This document shows positions 11,901-22,144 of a stretch of 64,000 nucleotides of DNA, piece after piece. A program made the translations under genes and the position numbers. A model generated the notes under the pieces. The model searched no databases, had not been told where the DNA came from, and saw nothing but the letters and a program-made list of their open reading frames with translations. Each line of letters begins with the position of its first letter. The first letter of the stretch is position 1. Source of the stretch: Sinotaia quadrata (lineage: Eukaryota > Mollusca > Gastropoda > Architaenioglossa > Viviparidae); assembly GCA_028829895.1 (NCBI GenBank), contig CM054184.1, positions 28,159,701-28,223,700 on the forward strand, written 5' to 3'.

Positions 11901-13292
11901 GTCAAAGAATAACAATAATGGTTGTGCATTGCTTATATGATAGGCCAGCATGCAATTATGACTGTAAAATATTTATGTAATAGAATAGTGAGCAATAACA
12001 TCCATGCATTAACTGTTCATATAATTTATACTGTACAGAAACATTTGACGGTAAACTGCACTTGGTGAAAGTAAGTAACTGAGTTATTTACTTTCAACTC
12101 CTGTAGTCAACATGACCATCGTGGTACCCACCAATGTTTGGATCCTTGGCCAGGCCTTCATATGAACTATATGCTATTGCAATTCCAAACTTCTTAGCAA
12201 AGGCATCGGCACTCTCCTGTTTTCTGGCAGCCACAGCAACAATCTAAATTTATCAATAAAAATCCACTAAATGATTAACCACTATTACAATTTACATTTA
12301 GTTATAAACCATTCATTACATGGACCAGTCATTGTCAAAATACATATTAAGTTATAAACCATTATGATTATAATGGTAATGAGTGTTTTTAGTTATAAAA
12401 AAAACAGTGGACAAATCATTGTCACAATAATTATCTCATTAAAAAACCATTTATGAAGCAGTGGACCAGTCATTGTCACAACACATATTTTATTAAAAAC
12501 CATTTTTATAGTAATAGTAGTGAACCAGTCATTGTCACAATATTTATTTAACTACATGTATATATATATATATTCATAAAAATGAATGGGTCATATCCCC
12601 ATATGCATTTAATAACACAATATTTGATGAAGTGGACATATTTTACCCACAATATTCACTGAAATTGACAAATCTTGTACATTATCTGTAAGTGTTAGTA
12701 ACAGCATGGTATCAATAACATGTGTGTGTTGGGGGGGGGGGGGGGGAGCGGCATCCTGTGTTACTGTTAGTATAGCGTGGAAAGTACAAGGGAAGTAATA
12801 TATCAGCAATGTGGATACTCAATAATGGCAGAGTTATCTACAGTTATGGACTTCGGTAAATAAGCATTTATAGTCTATCGTTGTTGGCGATGTTCTCATT
12901 AGAGTATGTCAGTTTTTAACATAAACAAGTGCTTAAATGAATCATGTTAGAAAGATCACCTGTATATGTGCTTAAATGAATCATGTTAGAAAGATCACCT
13001 GTATGATATATGTGCTCATCTAAAGCCTGTTCCAATAATTCAGTACCCATTTTTAGTCATCACTGATGTTTGTGGCTTTTTGTACACGTAGTACTAAACA
13101 GAACCACGTGACAGAAAAGCAAACCGCAACTTGCCGACCAGACTCGCAAGACAGCACATTTCATGTTAGAGATTTTCACAGTGTGTTCGTTGTAATAGTT
13201 ACCTCGTGTTCCGAGTACGGCAGTGATTTTAACGCCGAACAGAAGTCGCTTGAAATCAGCCCAGCACTGCATATGCCCCAACGAACGGCCAT
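5791..13292 (-). CDS. DHDH: trans-1,2-dihydrobenzene-1,2-diol dehydrogenase, exons 1-5 (3' end off window)
   Basis: NADP-dependent oxidoreductase of the Gfo/Idh/MocA family; the mammalian enzyme oxidises trans-dihydrodiols of aromatics (and D-xylose) in the cytosol. Five exons join at 13292-13203, 12243-12132, 9259-9096, 7999-7750 and 5918-5791 (744 nt, 248 codons) with compatible phases 0, 1, 0, 1 and GT-AG borders. The product starts [17 protein letters not shown] (Rossmann nucleotide-binding start), has AVAAR at about 33-37, the family motif CEKP with Lys97, FWTRFFPA at 124-131, and [10 protein letters not shown] with Asp176 and Tyr180. Lys97 and Tyr180 coincide with the catalytic residues known for mammalian DHDH. 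About 85 C-terminal residues of the usual roughly 334 are missing. The next exon is not found before the retroelement or inside it, so it probably lies left of the window, with the element inside the intron. Introns are loaded with minisatellites. Confidence 0.93.
5905..6615 (-). repeat. Degenerate tandem array built on the DHDH exon-5 splice acceptor
   Basis: Plus-strand units of about 50-70 bp share TGTCTACT followed by AAACACCAATGACAAA. Recognisable starts are near 5910, 5966, 6021, 6093, 6152, 6201, 6250, 6305, 6377, 6454, 6530 and 6597. The first unit is the real acceptor and exon start (minus strand TTTGTAG|GAGTAGACAC). Other units, for example near 5966 and 6454, keep an acceptor-like TAG or AG followed by AGTAGACAC. 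A run of about 22 C lies at 6429-6450. Confidence 0.75.
6940..7600. repeat. Degenerate minisatellite in DHDH intron
   Basis: Irregular copies of a roughly 27-35 bp unit with core CTCAAACTTTATTTAGTTAAG. The copies are strongly diverged, indicating an old array. 6616-6940 and 7600-7749 hold nothing else recognised. Confidence 0.6.
7750..7999 (-). CDS. DHDH: DHDH exon 4 (Asp176, Tyr180)
   Basis: Acceptor TTACCAG, 250 nt, phase 0 in and phase 1 out, donor GAAG|GTGATG. It encodes residues 123-205, AFWTRFFPA to GNLNEEG, including [14 protein letters not shown]. The raw frame reads past the donor to a stop near 7711. The donor is confirmed because the phase and the family match (NEEG-VDTGG) continue exactly into exon 5. 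Confidence 0.93.
8395..8575. repeat. 29-bp minisatellite in DHDH intron
   Basis: Six or seven copies of a 29-bp unit with core TATTACAATGTTTATATAAA. Confidence 0.85.
8610..8935. repeat. CT-rich imperfect repeat
   Basis: Pyrimidine tract of irregular TCTCTTTCTTCTGTGTCTG-type units. It yields a spurious Phe/Leu/Ser-rich frame on the plus strand. Confidence 0.8.
9096..9259 (-). CDS. DHDH: DHDH exon 3 (EKP motif, Lys97)
   Basis: Acceptor TTTCAG, 164 nt, phase 1 in and phase 0 out, donor ATGGAG|GTATGT. It encodes residues 68-122 including YVGT and [12 protein letters not shown], the latter holding catalytic Lys97, and ends FFME, which continues into AFWTRFFPA of the next exon. Confidence 0.94.
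9860..10008. repeat. GA-rich purine tract
   Basis: Imperfect GAGAGAAAGA repeats in DHDH intron 2. The rest of 9260-9860 is AT-rich intron with nothing recognised. Confidence 0.85.
10125..10740. repeat. 31-bp minisatellite in DHDH intron
   Basis: About 18 imperfect copies of a 31-bp unit with cores GTGTAAAGGAGTCACAGA and TAGGTATGTAAGA. It is most regular between 10490 and 10740. Confidence 0.85.
10905..12030. repeat. 26-28 bp minisatellite in DHDH intron
   Basis: More than 25 copies with core AATAATCCCATGTGACTGAA and TACTGTGC, regular to about 11660 and then decaying into longer TGTAATAGAATAGT-like units. Confidence 0.85.
12132..12243 (-). CDS. DHDH: DHDH exon 2
   Basis: Acceptor AAATTTAG, 112 nt, phase 0 in and phase 1 out, donor ATTG|GTGGGT. 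It encodes residues 31-67 ([15 protein letters not shown] ... AKDPNI) plus the first base of Glu68. It is too short for a simple ORF search but clearly matches the family. Confidence 0.92.
12245..12600. repeat. Degenerate ATTGTCACAA repeat
   Basis: Four or five irregular copies of about 60 bp containing GACCAGTCATTGTCACAA and TTATAAACCATT, in DHDH intron 1. Confidence 0.55.
12929..13008. repeat. 39-bp tandem duplication
   Basis: Two near-identical copies starting GTGCTTAAATGAATCATG at 12929 and 12968. A run of 16 G lies nearby at 12731-12746. Confidence 0.85.
13203..13292 (-). CDS. DHDH: DHDH exon 1 (start codon)
   Basis: ATG at 13292-13290, 30 codons ending SLPYSEHE, then donor GAG|GTAACT. 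It encodes the first beta strand and glycine loop of the NADP-binding fold. The start is chosen because [17 protein letters not shown] aligns with the N-terminus of known DHDH. Confidence 0.93.
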
Positions 13293-13555
13293 ACTTAATT
13301 TGGCTGGTTAACTCATGTTATCAGTCATTATTTTTAGCGTAGGGGGCGCTTCTGGCTTTCGCATGTAGTACATTTAACTTGCATAAAAGTGCAATTTACT
13401 TGCACATAATACACTAATCTTGCATAAAAATACAATTGACTAGAAAAGCGTTGCTTTCTTTTACTATTTTCTTCTATCAACAGATTACTCTTCCTTTATT
13501 TACTTTTCTTCTGTTTATATATTGCCGCCTTTATATCTTTTTAATTTTAAACTTT
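13293..13555. promoter_or_regulatory. Presumed DHDH upstream region
   Basis: Sequence directly upstream of the DHDH start codon. No TATA box was seen. TAGGGGGCGCT near 13339-13349 partly matches the core of the CTCF consensus but lacks its 5' CC. Promoter function is inferred from position only. Confidence 0.3.
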
Positions 13556-13840
13556 TCTACTCTCGACACTAAGCTCGTCTTTTACCTGGTGTTTCTACTC
13601 TCGACACTGAGCTCGTCTTTTACCTGGTGTTTCTACTCTCGACACTGAGCTCGTCTTTTACCTGGTGTTTCTACTCTTGACACTAAGCTCGTCTTTTACC
13701 TGGTGTTTCTACTCTTGACACTAAGCTCGTCTTTTACCTGGTGTTTCTACTCTTGACACTAAGCTCGTCTTTTACCTGGTGTTTCTACTCTCGACACTGA
13801 GCTCGTCTTTTACCTGGTGTTTATACTTTTGACAGACTGA
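13556..13840. repeat. 38-bp minisatellite
   Basis: Seven copies with starts at 13563 + 38n, core GAGCTCGTCTTTTACCTGG, differing at a few sites (CTCGACACT or CTTGACACT). Confidence 0.93.
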
Positions 13841-14565
13841 TCTATTTTGTCTCATAACAATGTTTAATGATATCAGCATCATTGCATTACAATGTAGTTT
13901 CTGTTATATGTGGGAGTTTTATAAAACATTTATTTTATTTTTCAAATATATAGAGTCAGTGATTTTCTGCAGAATCAGCATTAAAGTCCAGAGCAGGATA
14001 CAACTATTACTCTCCTCGAATGATTGTTTTCGTTCAAAAAATAAAATCACTTATTTGGCTTCACCCCCACCCCCTCCTTTCTCTCTCACACACAAATACG
14101 TGTACACATACGGTAGTGTGTATACCATTGTGTTTGTGGTGTGATGCTATTTAAAAACTGCCATTGTACAGATACAGCGCTCGTCGTAATTAAATTGTTG
14201 TGAAGTAAAAAATAATTATCATTATGTTTCTCTCATCTCATCGATTTTTTGTGATATTATATAATGATTATAATGAACAACTACAGTTTTAATCGTCAAT
14301 GAATTGTTATCTTATACAGATATCATCTTCCATAACTCCATTCTATCTGACACTCCATTCTCAAGCTTACAATTCCTACAACAGTATTTAATATCCCTAT
14401 GCACCACATGGTAAAATAAATACAGTGTATCAAACAATTGTTACATATTAATACACATCATTTGGGTGCAGCTTAAGTTCAAACAATACTGTTTAAAGCC
14501 AACACACCAAATCCACAATGAGTTAGTTTACACAAGTCTCTGCTCTGTGAACTCATTAACATTCA
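13841..14565. other. Intergenic, nothing recognised
   Basis: AT-rich. Small plus-strand frames (e.g. 13860-14144) show no family features. Confidence 0.5.
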
Positions 14566-14950
14566 CATGCCAAGTCATTAAGCCTAAATTCCCCCTTCTC
14601 TCAGTCAGCCAAGTCATTAAGCCTAAATTCCCCCTTCTCTCAGTCAGCCAAGTCATCAAGCCTAAATTCCCCCTTCTCTCAGTCAGTCAAGTCACCAAGC
14701 CCTAAATCCTGTCAGCAAAGCTATCCAACTATCAATCCAGTCAACCAAGACATTCAGCCCTAAATCCTGTCAGCCAAGTTATCAAGCACAAATAGTCAGC
14801 CAAGCCATCAAACCCTAAATTATCTCAGCCAGATTATCAAGCCCTAAATCCAGTCAGTAAGCCACCCAGCCCTAAGTCCTGTCTGCCAAATCATCCAGGC
14901 CTAAATCCTGTCATTCATCAAGCCATGAATCTTCTCAGTCAAGTCATCAA
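14566..14950. repeat. 39-bp minisatellite, degenerate downstream
   Basis: Three almost exact 39-bp copies (core CATTAAGCCTAAATTCCCCC), then about seven diverged 32-37 bp copies with AGCCCTAAATCCTGTCAGCC. A frame across them translates the repeat (QVIKPKFPLLSVS). Confidence 0.88.
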
Positions 14951-15373
14951 ACTCTAGATCATCCCATTCTGGAACAGCTGTAGTTTTCCACAAATTGATC
15001 TACGTGAAAGCATCCTTTTCTAAAGTTCATTTGCACTTCATTAATCCACTATATTTAGAATAATATAATCCACTTTGTTCAGAATGCATTTCTTGACTTG
15101 TGCTACTTTCATCATTCCATGATATTAATCTTATTTTGAAACAGACAGGTATATAAATTTTGCTAATTGTATATTAAGGGAACTGTGTAATTATGTGTAA
15201 GCTCCATCTCCTTTCTTAAAATGGATTAAAATAAAATACTTTTCTCAGCTCGTAGTTTTGGATACTAAACACTAAATTAAAGTACTGGATAATAAATTGT
15301 ACAAACTTTGCATCCAGCCCTTGAACTTTTTCAAATATAATATAATGCTATTTATTGCTATAAATATGAAGAA

Positions 15374-15445
15374 CCTTTTGCTATCAGTATCAGGAGCTTT
15401 GCTATAGTATCAGGAGTTTTGCTGTCAGTATCAGGAGCTTTGTCA
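15374..15445. repeat. Short tandem ATCAGGAGCTTTGCT repeat
   Basis: Three copies of about 22-24 bp. The remaining 14951-15640 has no recognised feature. Confidence 0.8.
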
Positions 15446-15639
15446 TACTAAACCTTTCATTAGACGTGTGCAATTAATTTCATCATTAATGCCAAACAAT
15501 TGCATTCTAGAAAATCATCTTCATTAAATAGCTCAAGGACAGCAGTCATAGATGAGTTAAATACCCTTTCAAAATTGTTAAAACCAGTCCTCATCACTAG
15601 GTTTGTATTCCTATTATCCATTACTTACAGGTGTTGTAT

Positions 15640-16711
15640 GACGGGGAATTTCCCCATATATTTTATATAAATTTTCATTGTTGTATATAAATTAACATTA
15701 TTGTAATTTGAATGACGTGTGCGTATTGCGTCATGTTGATTTAGAAGTGAGGTCCTGAACAATGAGTGTGCATGGGGGTAGATTTACTGACCGGTGTTTG
15801 ATGTTTGCAGCAGATAGGTGATCCAGTGTTTGTTGTTTAAGCTGCATGATCAATGGCCCATAACTAGCTAGAGATTATTTTGCAGCACGTGTGTGTGTTT
15901 GGTATACAATGGAAGCATTGTTAACTAGGCGTTTAGAAGTCGTTAGAAAGGCATAATCCGTATTAGCGCTAAGCAATTGGTCGGATCGAAAGCGTGTCTA
16001 ATAGACACATGTACAATCCCAAGGATGATAAAGTCCCATAGTGAAAATTGTATCTTCACTCGTTCCTGAAAATTTGTCTTTGAGTGGCAACTTGAATCGT
16101 AGTCCCTCCCGACCATGGGTTGTATATGAGAACATAAACCCTTGGCTGCAATAGGTAAAACGTCTTTGTATTGTATGAATGGTTAGGTCTTATTAGGATG
16201 TTATATGCTATGTTTTATTTTGAACATGTTAATATTTCTTTCTTTCAGAGGCTTATGCCAGACTTAGTATTTATTAATAAAGGAATGGACTGGACACTTA
16301 GGCTTTGCAATTGTTTATGTTTCAGGGTTTTTGTTTTGTCTGCTGAGCTTTATGGCTGATTGTTTGTAGCTGCCTATTTTTGTAGCTGACTGCATTGGTG
16401 CTAGTATAAACTGTCTTTGTTTAATATTTGTCCCTCGCTTGATTGGGACGTTCTGAGCCACTGACTGTGTCATATTCAAGTCTACAATACTGTGACGTCA
16501 TTCCAGCGCATAAGTTAAGTGCCCATCCAGAAAGTGACTACAGTGTAGCAAACTGGCTTAGGATAAACTTGTTTTTCTAAATCTTGTTAATTTTTCTTTT
16601 ATTAAATTTCTTGTTATTATTTTAAACTCGTATTTGTTAGTGATTTCTATCGTTTGTTTTCGTACAATCTAATGATTACGTCTTGTCCTCTGTTCGTCTA
16701 TTTATAATCGT

Positions 16712-16742
<31 letters not shown>

Positions 16743-16805
16743 CTTTATTCATATTCAGCTGAGATCTGAGTGGGGGCGGAGCCAAATTGGCGACGTACCT
16801 GTATA
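15640..16805 (+). mobile_element. Possible LTR and leader fragment of a retroelement
   Basis: A less AT-rich, non-tandem block. It begins near TGTATGACGGGGAATTTCCCC and contains a TTTTATTAAATTTC tract and an (AT)n run at 16712-16737. It ends with GAGTGGGGGCGGAGCC and AATTGGCGACGT, which resemble the primer-binding and leader sequence that follows many LTRs. No gag or pol follows. Boundaries and identity are inference. Confidence 0.3.
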
Positions 16806-16949
16806 TCAGCGTAACAGTTGCAGATATACATATCTAACCAGTGGCCCATACTCCGCACCGGCACTTGTAGATGTCTTGTATCATAACTAATTATACATAT
16901 TTGATATAATTCATTATTACAAAATCACCCCAGGGTATAGCGGGGACAA

Positions 16950-17149
16950 CAGGGGTGCACAAACTTTTTAGGCCAGAGGGCCAAATTTCCAATTGATAGT
17001 GCGTGGAGGGCCGCCACATGGATGGCTCAGTAGAAAAAACAACACAAATAATGAAATAATGTGCTTTACATTCGTAATAATGATAACATCGAAAAGTCCT
17101 CCGGGGGCCGCATATAGCCCTGTCTCGGGCCGCGGTTTGTGCACCCCTG
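16950..17149. mobile_element. hAT-type MITE (200 bp)
   Basis: A perfect 15-bp terminal inverted repeat: CAGGGGTGCACAAAC at 16950-16964 and GTTTGTGCACCCCTG at 17135-17149. Subterminal GGCC-rich sequence (GGCCAGAGGGCC and GGGCCGCGG) is typical of hAT non-autonomous elements. There is no room for a transposase. No matching 8-bp flanking duplication is visible (GGGGACAA against CATTACTA), so the target duplication has decayed or a rearrangement occurred. Confidence 0.85.
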
Positions 17150-17246
17150 CATTACTACTACTACTGCTGCTACCTCTGCCTTTAATTCCTTTCATAATTT
17201 AAAGAAATTAATTTTTGTTTTGAAGATTATAACAGATCATGTACAT

Positions 17247-17250
<4 letters not shown>

Positions 17251-17331
<81 letters not shown>
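17251..17331. repeat. (GA)n microsatellite
   Basis: About 40 uninterrupted GA units. Confidence 0.98.
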
Positions 17332-17333
<2 letters not shown>

Positions 17334-17805
17334 GGAAACAGGGAGAGTTGAAAAAGAAGAGAAATCAGAGATAGAACAGAGAAGAGTGAAATGCTAGGCA
17401 CAACTTTAAACCGAATAAAGAGCTAAGCCCCTTAAAAGCTTCGTTATCGAATCGACCATCACGCCACCGCTTCTATTGACCAGGACAGATGGATTATTTC
17501 CCCTTACCAATATTGAACCTCGGGCTGTTTACAAAGAGTGATGTGCCCCTTTTGTCAAGGTGCAGCGTCAATTGTTGTTCAGGGGAGAGCACAACTGAGT
17601 GGTGACATCATGCCGAGGAGTGCACCACGTCCATAAAAAATAAACATAGCCACCATCATCTCCTACCCCCCATCACCATACACACAAAGTGAGTGAAGTG
17701 CAAGACATATAGTTTTGACTTAATTTCGGGTGCATAGGACTTTTCTATTCTTTTATTTTTATTTTTTTACTGTTGTCTCAAATATAACTCCCATTATTAT
17801 TCTTG

Positions 17806-17807
<2 letters not shown>

Positions 17808-17839
<32 letters not shown>

Positions 17840-17840
17840 G
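17808..17840. repeat. (TCTA)n microsatellite
   Basis: About eight tetranucleotide units. The rest of 17332-18330 shows no gene or array. Confidence 0.95.
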
Positions 17841-18334
17841 TGTAGTAGTAGCACGTGCGCTTAGCTTGTGGGAAATTTGACACTCTACACTGAGACTTAG
17901 TTGACATCGATTTGTGAAATGTAACATATCTCGTTCATTAAACTGCATCCTCACACTTCTAAGTGAACCGTATCGGCAAGAGCTAGAGGTTTTGTCAGTC
18001 TGAGGTCAGGAAAAGTTCAACAGCACAAAGTTTATCAACGACGCCAGATAAATTAGAACACCGACGGCCAGTGGAATATGGATAAAAAATCAAAAGTAGA
18101 ATACTTTCTTTTTCTCCTATTTTTTCAAATATTGATTCACAGTGAATAACCCCAAAATTGTTCAATTCACAGATTCGTTATGAATAACAACTTCGCTGCA
18201 TTGCATTTTTTTTCCCTGTCTATGATAATAATCATAGACGTGTTGACCTGGATGGTCAGTTTCCGGTACGGACATTTTGTTAGAATAAACAATGACGAAC
18301 TGAGATGAATAACGTGTTTGTCAGAGTTTGTGAA

Positions 18335-18625
18335 AATATATTAGCAAAACTGAAACTTCGCACATGAGTGAAGAATATAGTTTAACAAAACTGAAACGAA
18401 ACACATCGGTGAAAATTGTTTAACAAAACTAAAACACCACACATAGGGGAAAATAGTTTAACAAAACTAAAAAAGTAATGTTACACATCAATGAAAATAG
18501 TATAATAACACTGAAACTTCTTATATCAGTGAAGCTAATTTAACAAAAATGAAAAGTCACACATCAGTGAAGCTAATTTAACAAAAATGAAACGTCACAC
18601 ATCAGTGAAGCTAATTTAAAAATGA
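18335..18625. repeat. About 38-bp degenerate minisatellite
   Basis: About seven copies with cores CACACATCAGTGAA and TTTAACAAAAATGAAAC. The last three are the most alike. Confidence 0.8.
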
Positions 18626-18949
18626 AACGTTTATAATGTTAAAAATCTGTGTCAAACAATTGTTCAAAAATAAAAACTACAAATAAACTGAATCACATAA
18701 AAAAATATATAAAGGTATCATACGACTTACATTTTAAAGAATATTTAAATGTAAAAAACGAGAAATCACACGCCATACAAAGCTCAGTTAAGCAAGAGTT
18801 ATCACTGCGTACTCCTTAACTCGAAGGGAAATAATTTTTGAAAAACAAAAGATTTTCTAATTCTACGTACCTTTAAAAAACATCTGCTTTTCAGAGTGGT
18901 AGCAATTCGCATTATTTGCTCTAAATCTGTGGCCCAATTGTTCACTGGT

Positions 18950-19245
18950 AGTGAGTGTCTTGTAGTAACTCGCATTGTTTGTTGTACAATGATTATTACT
19001 TAACTCTTTGCCCATTCGTAAATCCTGTAGTAACTCGCATTGTTTGTTGTACAATGATTATTACTTAACTCTTTGCCCATTCGTAAATCCTGTAGTAACT
19101 CACATTGTTTGTTGTACAATGATTATTACTAAACTCTTTGCCCATTCGTAAATCCTGTAGTAACTCACATTATTTGTTGTACAATGATTATTACTAAACT
19201 CTTTGCCCATTCGTAAATCCTGTAGTAACTCACATTATTGCCTTT
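18950..19245. repeat. 65-bp minisatellite
   Basis: Unit starts GTAGTAACTC at 18962, 19027, 19092, 19157 and 19222 (exact 65-bp period). The core includes GTTGTACAATGATTATTAC. Confidence 0.95.
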
Positions 19246-19429
19246 GTATATCTCGACCCATTCCCGTACACTTAAAATCTTGCAGTATCTTGCATTATGT
19301 TTTGTGTGCCTCTGGTCTTATTGACCTTGTAGTACTTACAATATTTACTACTTATATATAAGTCTTTTGACCCTGTAATATCTTGCAATATTTACGACTT
19401 ATATATAGGTTTTTAGAATTTTCCTAACA

Positions 19430-20010
19430 GTAAATTGACCGAAGTCAACACGTACAATACAATGCTTTGACCGAAGTCAACACATACGATACAATGCTTT
19501 GGCCGAAGTCAATACATACGATACAATGCTTTGACCGAAGTCAACACATATAATACAATGCTTTGACCGAAGTCAACACATACAATACAATGCTTTGACC
19601 GAAGTCAACACATACAATACAATGCTTTGGCCGAAGTCAACACTTACAACACAACGTTTTGACCCAGCGCTTCCCGATTCATTTTTCACTCTGCACCCCC
19701 TGGGGCTGACGAAGCAGATCTCGCACCCCCTTGTTTTAAAGTAAACCAAGGTTTTATACAAAAGTAACTTTTCCTCTCTTTTCCACGATGAATTCTCTCA
19801 CTCCCGGCAACAGCTGCTCGCACCCCAGTCAAGAAGCGCTGCTTTGACCGAAATAAACATGTACAACACAACGCTTTGACCGAAGTCTTTACATACTACA
19901 CACATTTTGACCAAAGTCAAGGACAATAATATACCACTTTGGCAGAAGTCAGCATATACAACACAATACTTTGACTGAAGTCAATACAGACAACACATTA
20001 GTTTTTTGCT
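19430..20010. repeat. 32-bp minisatellite interrupted by a MITE
   Basis: Core GCTTTGACCGAAGTCAACAC plus ATACAATACAAT, 32-bp period, about seven copies before 19664 and five diverged copies after 19842. A 177-bp hAT-type element splits the array. Confidence 0.92.
19665..19841. mobile_element. hAT-type MITE (177 bp) inside a minisatellite
   Basis: Ends CAGCGCTTC at the left and GAAGCGCTG at the right form a 9-bp inverted repeat. The flanks TTTTGACC (19657-19664) and CTTTGACC (19842-19849) match at 7 of 8 bases, as expected for an 8-bp hAT target duplication within the TTTGACCGAAG repeat unit. No coding capacity. Confidence 0.85.
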
Positions 20011-20019
20011 CGAAGAATT

Positions 20020-20575
20020 GAAAAGACGTCCCCACCCTAATCTCACAGATTGCTTATTTCGCACGAGAGGGGTTAATTAGAAAATGTTTTTGAGGTTCAG
20101 GGCATCTTACACGAAGTGATTAGAAACCACACGTCACAAGTGTAGAGTTCACTTAACAGGAAATAACAAAAAGAGAGCTAACACATTTTCTTTTCTCTTC
20201 TATATTTCATAACAGAAAAGATCACATTTTACTATTTTACATATTTTAGGGGAAAAATCACACACGCACTCACACACAAATATGTTAGGAGTCTTGTTAG
20301 AAGTCCACTCCTTATTATTCTTCAACCAAATTCACGCACGTGCACGCAAATTAATTCTCTAATGCAAATTTAGTTGTTCCTCCATCAAAATGCTACTGAC
20401 AAATTATGACTGGCGAGATTTACTGACGATACAAGAATCCAGACTTCTCTCAGTCGCTTCCTTTGTGATGAATGGGTTTATGGAGTAACTCTGACAGCAG
20501 TTGTCTTCCTTTGTTTACACGCCACGGTCTGTCTACACTCACTTATTGTCCACTGTCCAACATCGGCTCTGGCAC
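20020..20575. other. Intergenic, non-repetitive
   Basis: Mixed-composition unique sequence with no long frame. It could be the promoter region of the downstream neuropeptide gene; this is positional inference only. Confidence 0.3.
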
Positions 20576-20890
20576 CGTGTATACGTATAATCTGTTACAC
20601 GCCTGCAGTTCAATTCTCAATACGACGTTGGTGTGAGCGGGGGAAGCCTTTCTCTATTTATTTGGAACTTCACGGTACAGCTGGCTGTTGGTTTTTCCAA
20701 ACGTAGGAAATCACATGTTGTGCCTTTGAAAATTACAGTTTTCTCAAATTTATTAGGAACTTCATGGTATTTAATTCTTGGCTTTTCCAAAGGTAAGAAA
20801 ACGTATTTAAAATGAAAAAAATCTTTTTCTAAAATTTATTTGTAACTTCACTGTATTTGGTTGTTGGCTTTTCTAAAGGTAAGAAAATAG
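20576..20890 (+). promoter_or_regulatory. Possible non-coding first exon with triplicated splice donor
   Basis: A TATA-like TATACGTATAA (about 20580-20590) precedes a block that ends in three tandem copies of about 88 bp. Each contains AACTTCA, GGCTTTTCCAAA and a donor-like site: CCAAAC|GTAGGA at 20703, CCAAAG|GTAAGA at 20793, CTAAAG|GTAAGA at 20879. The last two fit the donor consensus well. It lies about 4.2 kb upstream of the signal-peptide exon on the same strand. First exons carrying only 5' UTR are common in neuropeptide genes, but there is no direct evidence of transcription here. Confidence 0.35.
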
Positions 20891-21320
20891 CATTTAATGC
20901 TTAAAATTGCGTCTAATTTGCTTGTTTTTCTTTTTTAAAGCAAAGATTTACATATATTTATATGTTTAATTTAATGTGTACGTGGTTTACGGTATTCGTA
21001 TATGTTTATGTTGTGTGTGTTTGTAGAAAACGAAAAGTGAAGATGAATTTGTGGTTATATTTTAACGTTCATTTCCAAATTCCACATTTTGTTGCTGATA
21101 TAAATTTGAAAATTTATTTAGACATGTGACATATCCTAATCGCATTAATAAAATCGTTCATTTCCTAATCTTACGTATTTATTATCTCTGACGATATGAA
21201 ATGTTTCCTAATCTTACGTATTTATTATCTCGATATGAACAGTTTCTGTGACAATCACATAATAAAAATAATTTACTATTATTATTATTTGAAGTTTCCC
21301 TCGTTTAAAAACTAATAGCT
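20891..21320. other. AT-rich stretch, nothing recognised
   Basis: Contains a short near-duplication of TTTCCTAATCTTACGTATTT (about 21161 and 21204). No frame or gene signal. Confidence 0.5.
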
Positions 21321-21321
21321 A

Positions 21322-21770
21322 ATCAAAAGTTGTGCGCACACAAACTGCTGTAACCACTCTGCCACTCTGTACCTCTTGAGCGAAAACTAAAGTTGTGCGC
21401 ACACAAACTGCTGTAACCACTCTGCCACTCTGTACCTCTTGAGCGAAAACTAAAGTTGTGCGCACACAAACTGCTGTAACCACTCTGCCACTCTGTACCT
21501 CTTGAGCGAAAACTAAAGTTGTGCGCACACAAACTGCTGTAACCACTCTGCTACTCTGTACCTCTTGAGCGAAAACTAAAGTTGTGCGCACACAAACTGC
21601 TGTAACCACTCTGCCACTCTGTACCTCTTGAGCGAAAACTAAAGTTGTGCGCACACAAACTGCTGTAACCACTCTGTACCTCTTGAGCGAAAACTAAAGT
21701 TGTGCGCACACAAACTGCTGTAACCACTCTGTACCTCTTGAGCGAAAACTAAAGTTGTGCGCACTGGTAC
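21322..21770. repeat. 63-bp minisatellite
   Basis: Five copies of 63 bp (core AAAGTTGTGCGCACACAAAC) and then two shortened 51-bp copies lacking a 12-bp block. Because 63 is a multiple of three the minus strand is open, giving a spurious repetitive protein. Confidence 0.95.
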
Positions 21771-22144
21771 GTAGGAAACGGAAATGCGAACGCCATAATT
21801 CTGTAACAAAGTTTATTTCTTCAAACATACTCATGGCTCAAAGATTCAGTTTACAAATTTGCTTTGCAGAAATTTTCATACCACTAGATCTTTGTTTCCT
21901 GGTTTTAACTAAGCTTCGTCAATTGAAAGCCTGGGAAGGATAAGTTTAATTTTATTTAGCTTTGACATGTCTTCATAGCGCCAGACCTGTTTTTTTAGAA
22001 ATTAAATTGAAACAAGGAAAACATTCTTTATAAATAGTTTGCTTTGAAATTTGTATAATAAATGTATAAGACAAACTTTGTTTATAAATAAATATAACAG
22101 TAAAGACTATAAGTGAAATGAGGTGTTAAGAAAGATTTATAAAT

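Noticed and set aside
21319..21672. Minus-strand repetitive protein (VTAVCVRTTLVFAQEVQSGR repeats)
   Set aside because: Direct translation of the 63-bp minisatellite; no start context or signal peptide.
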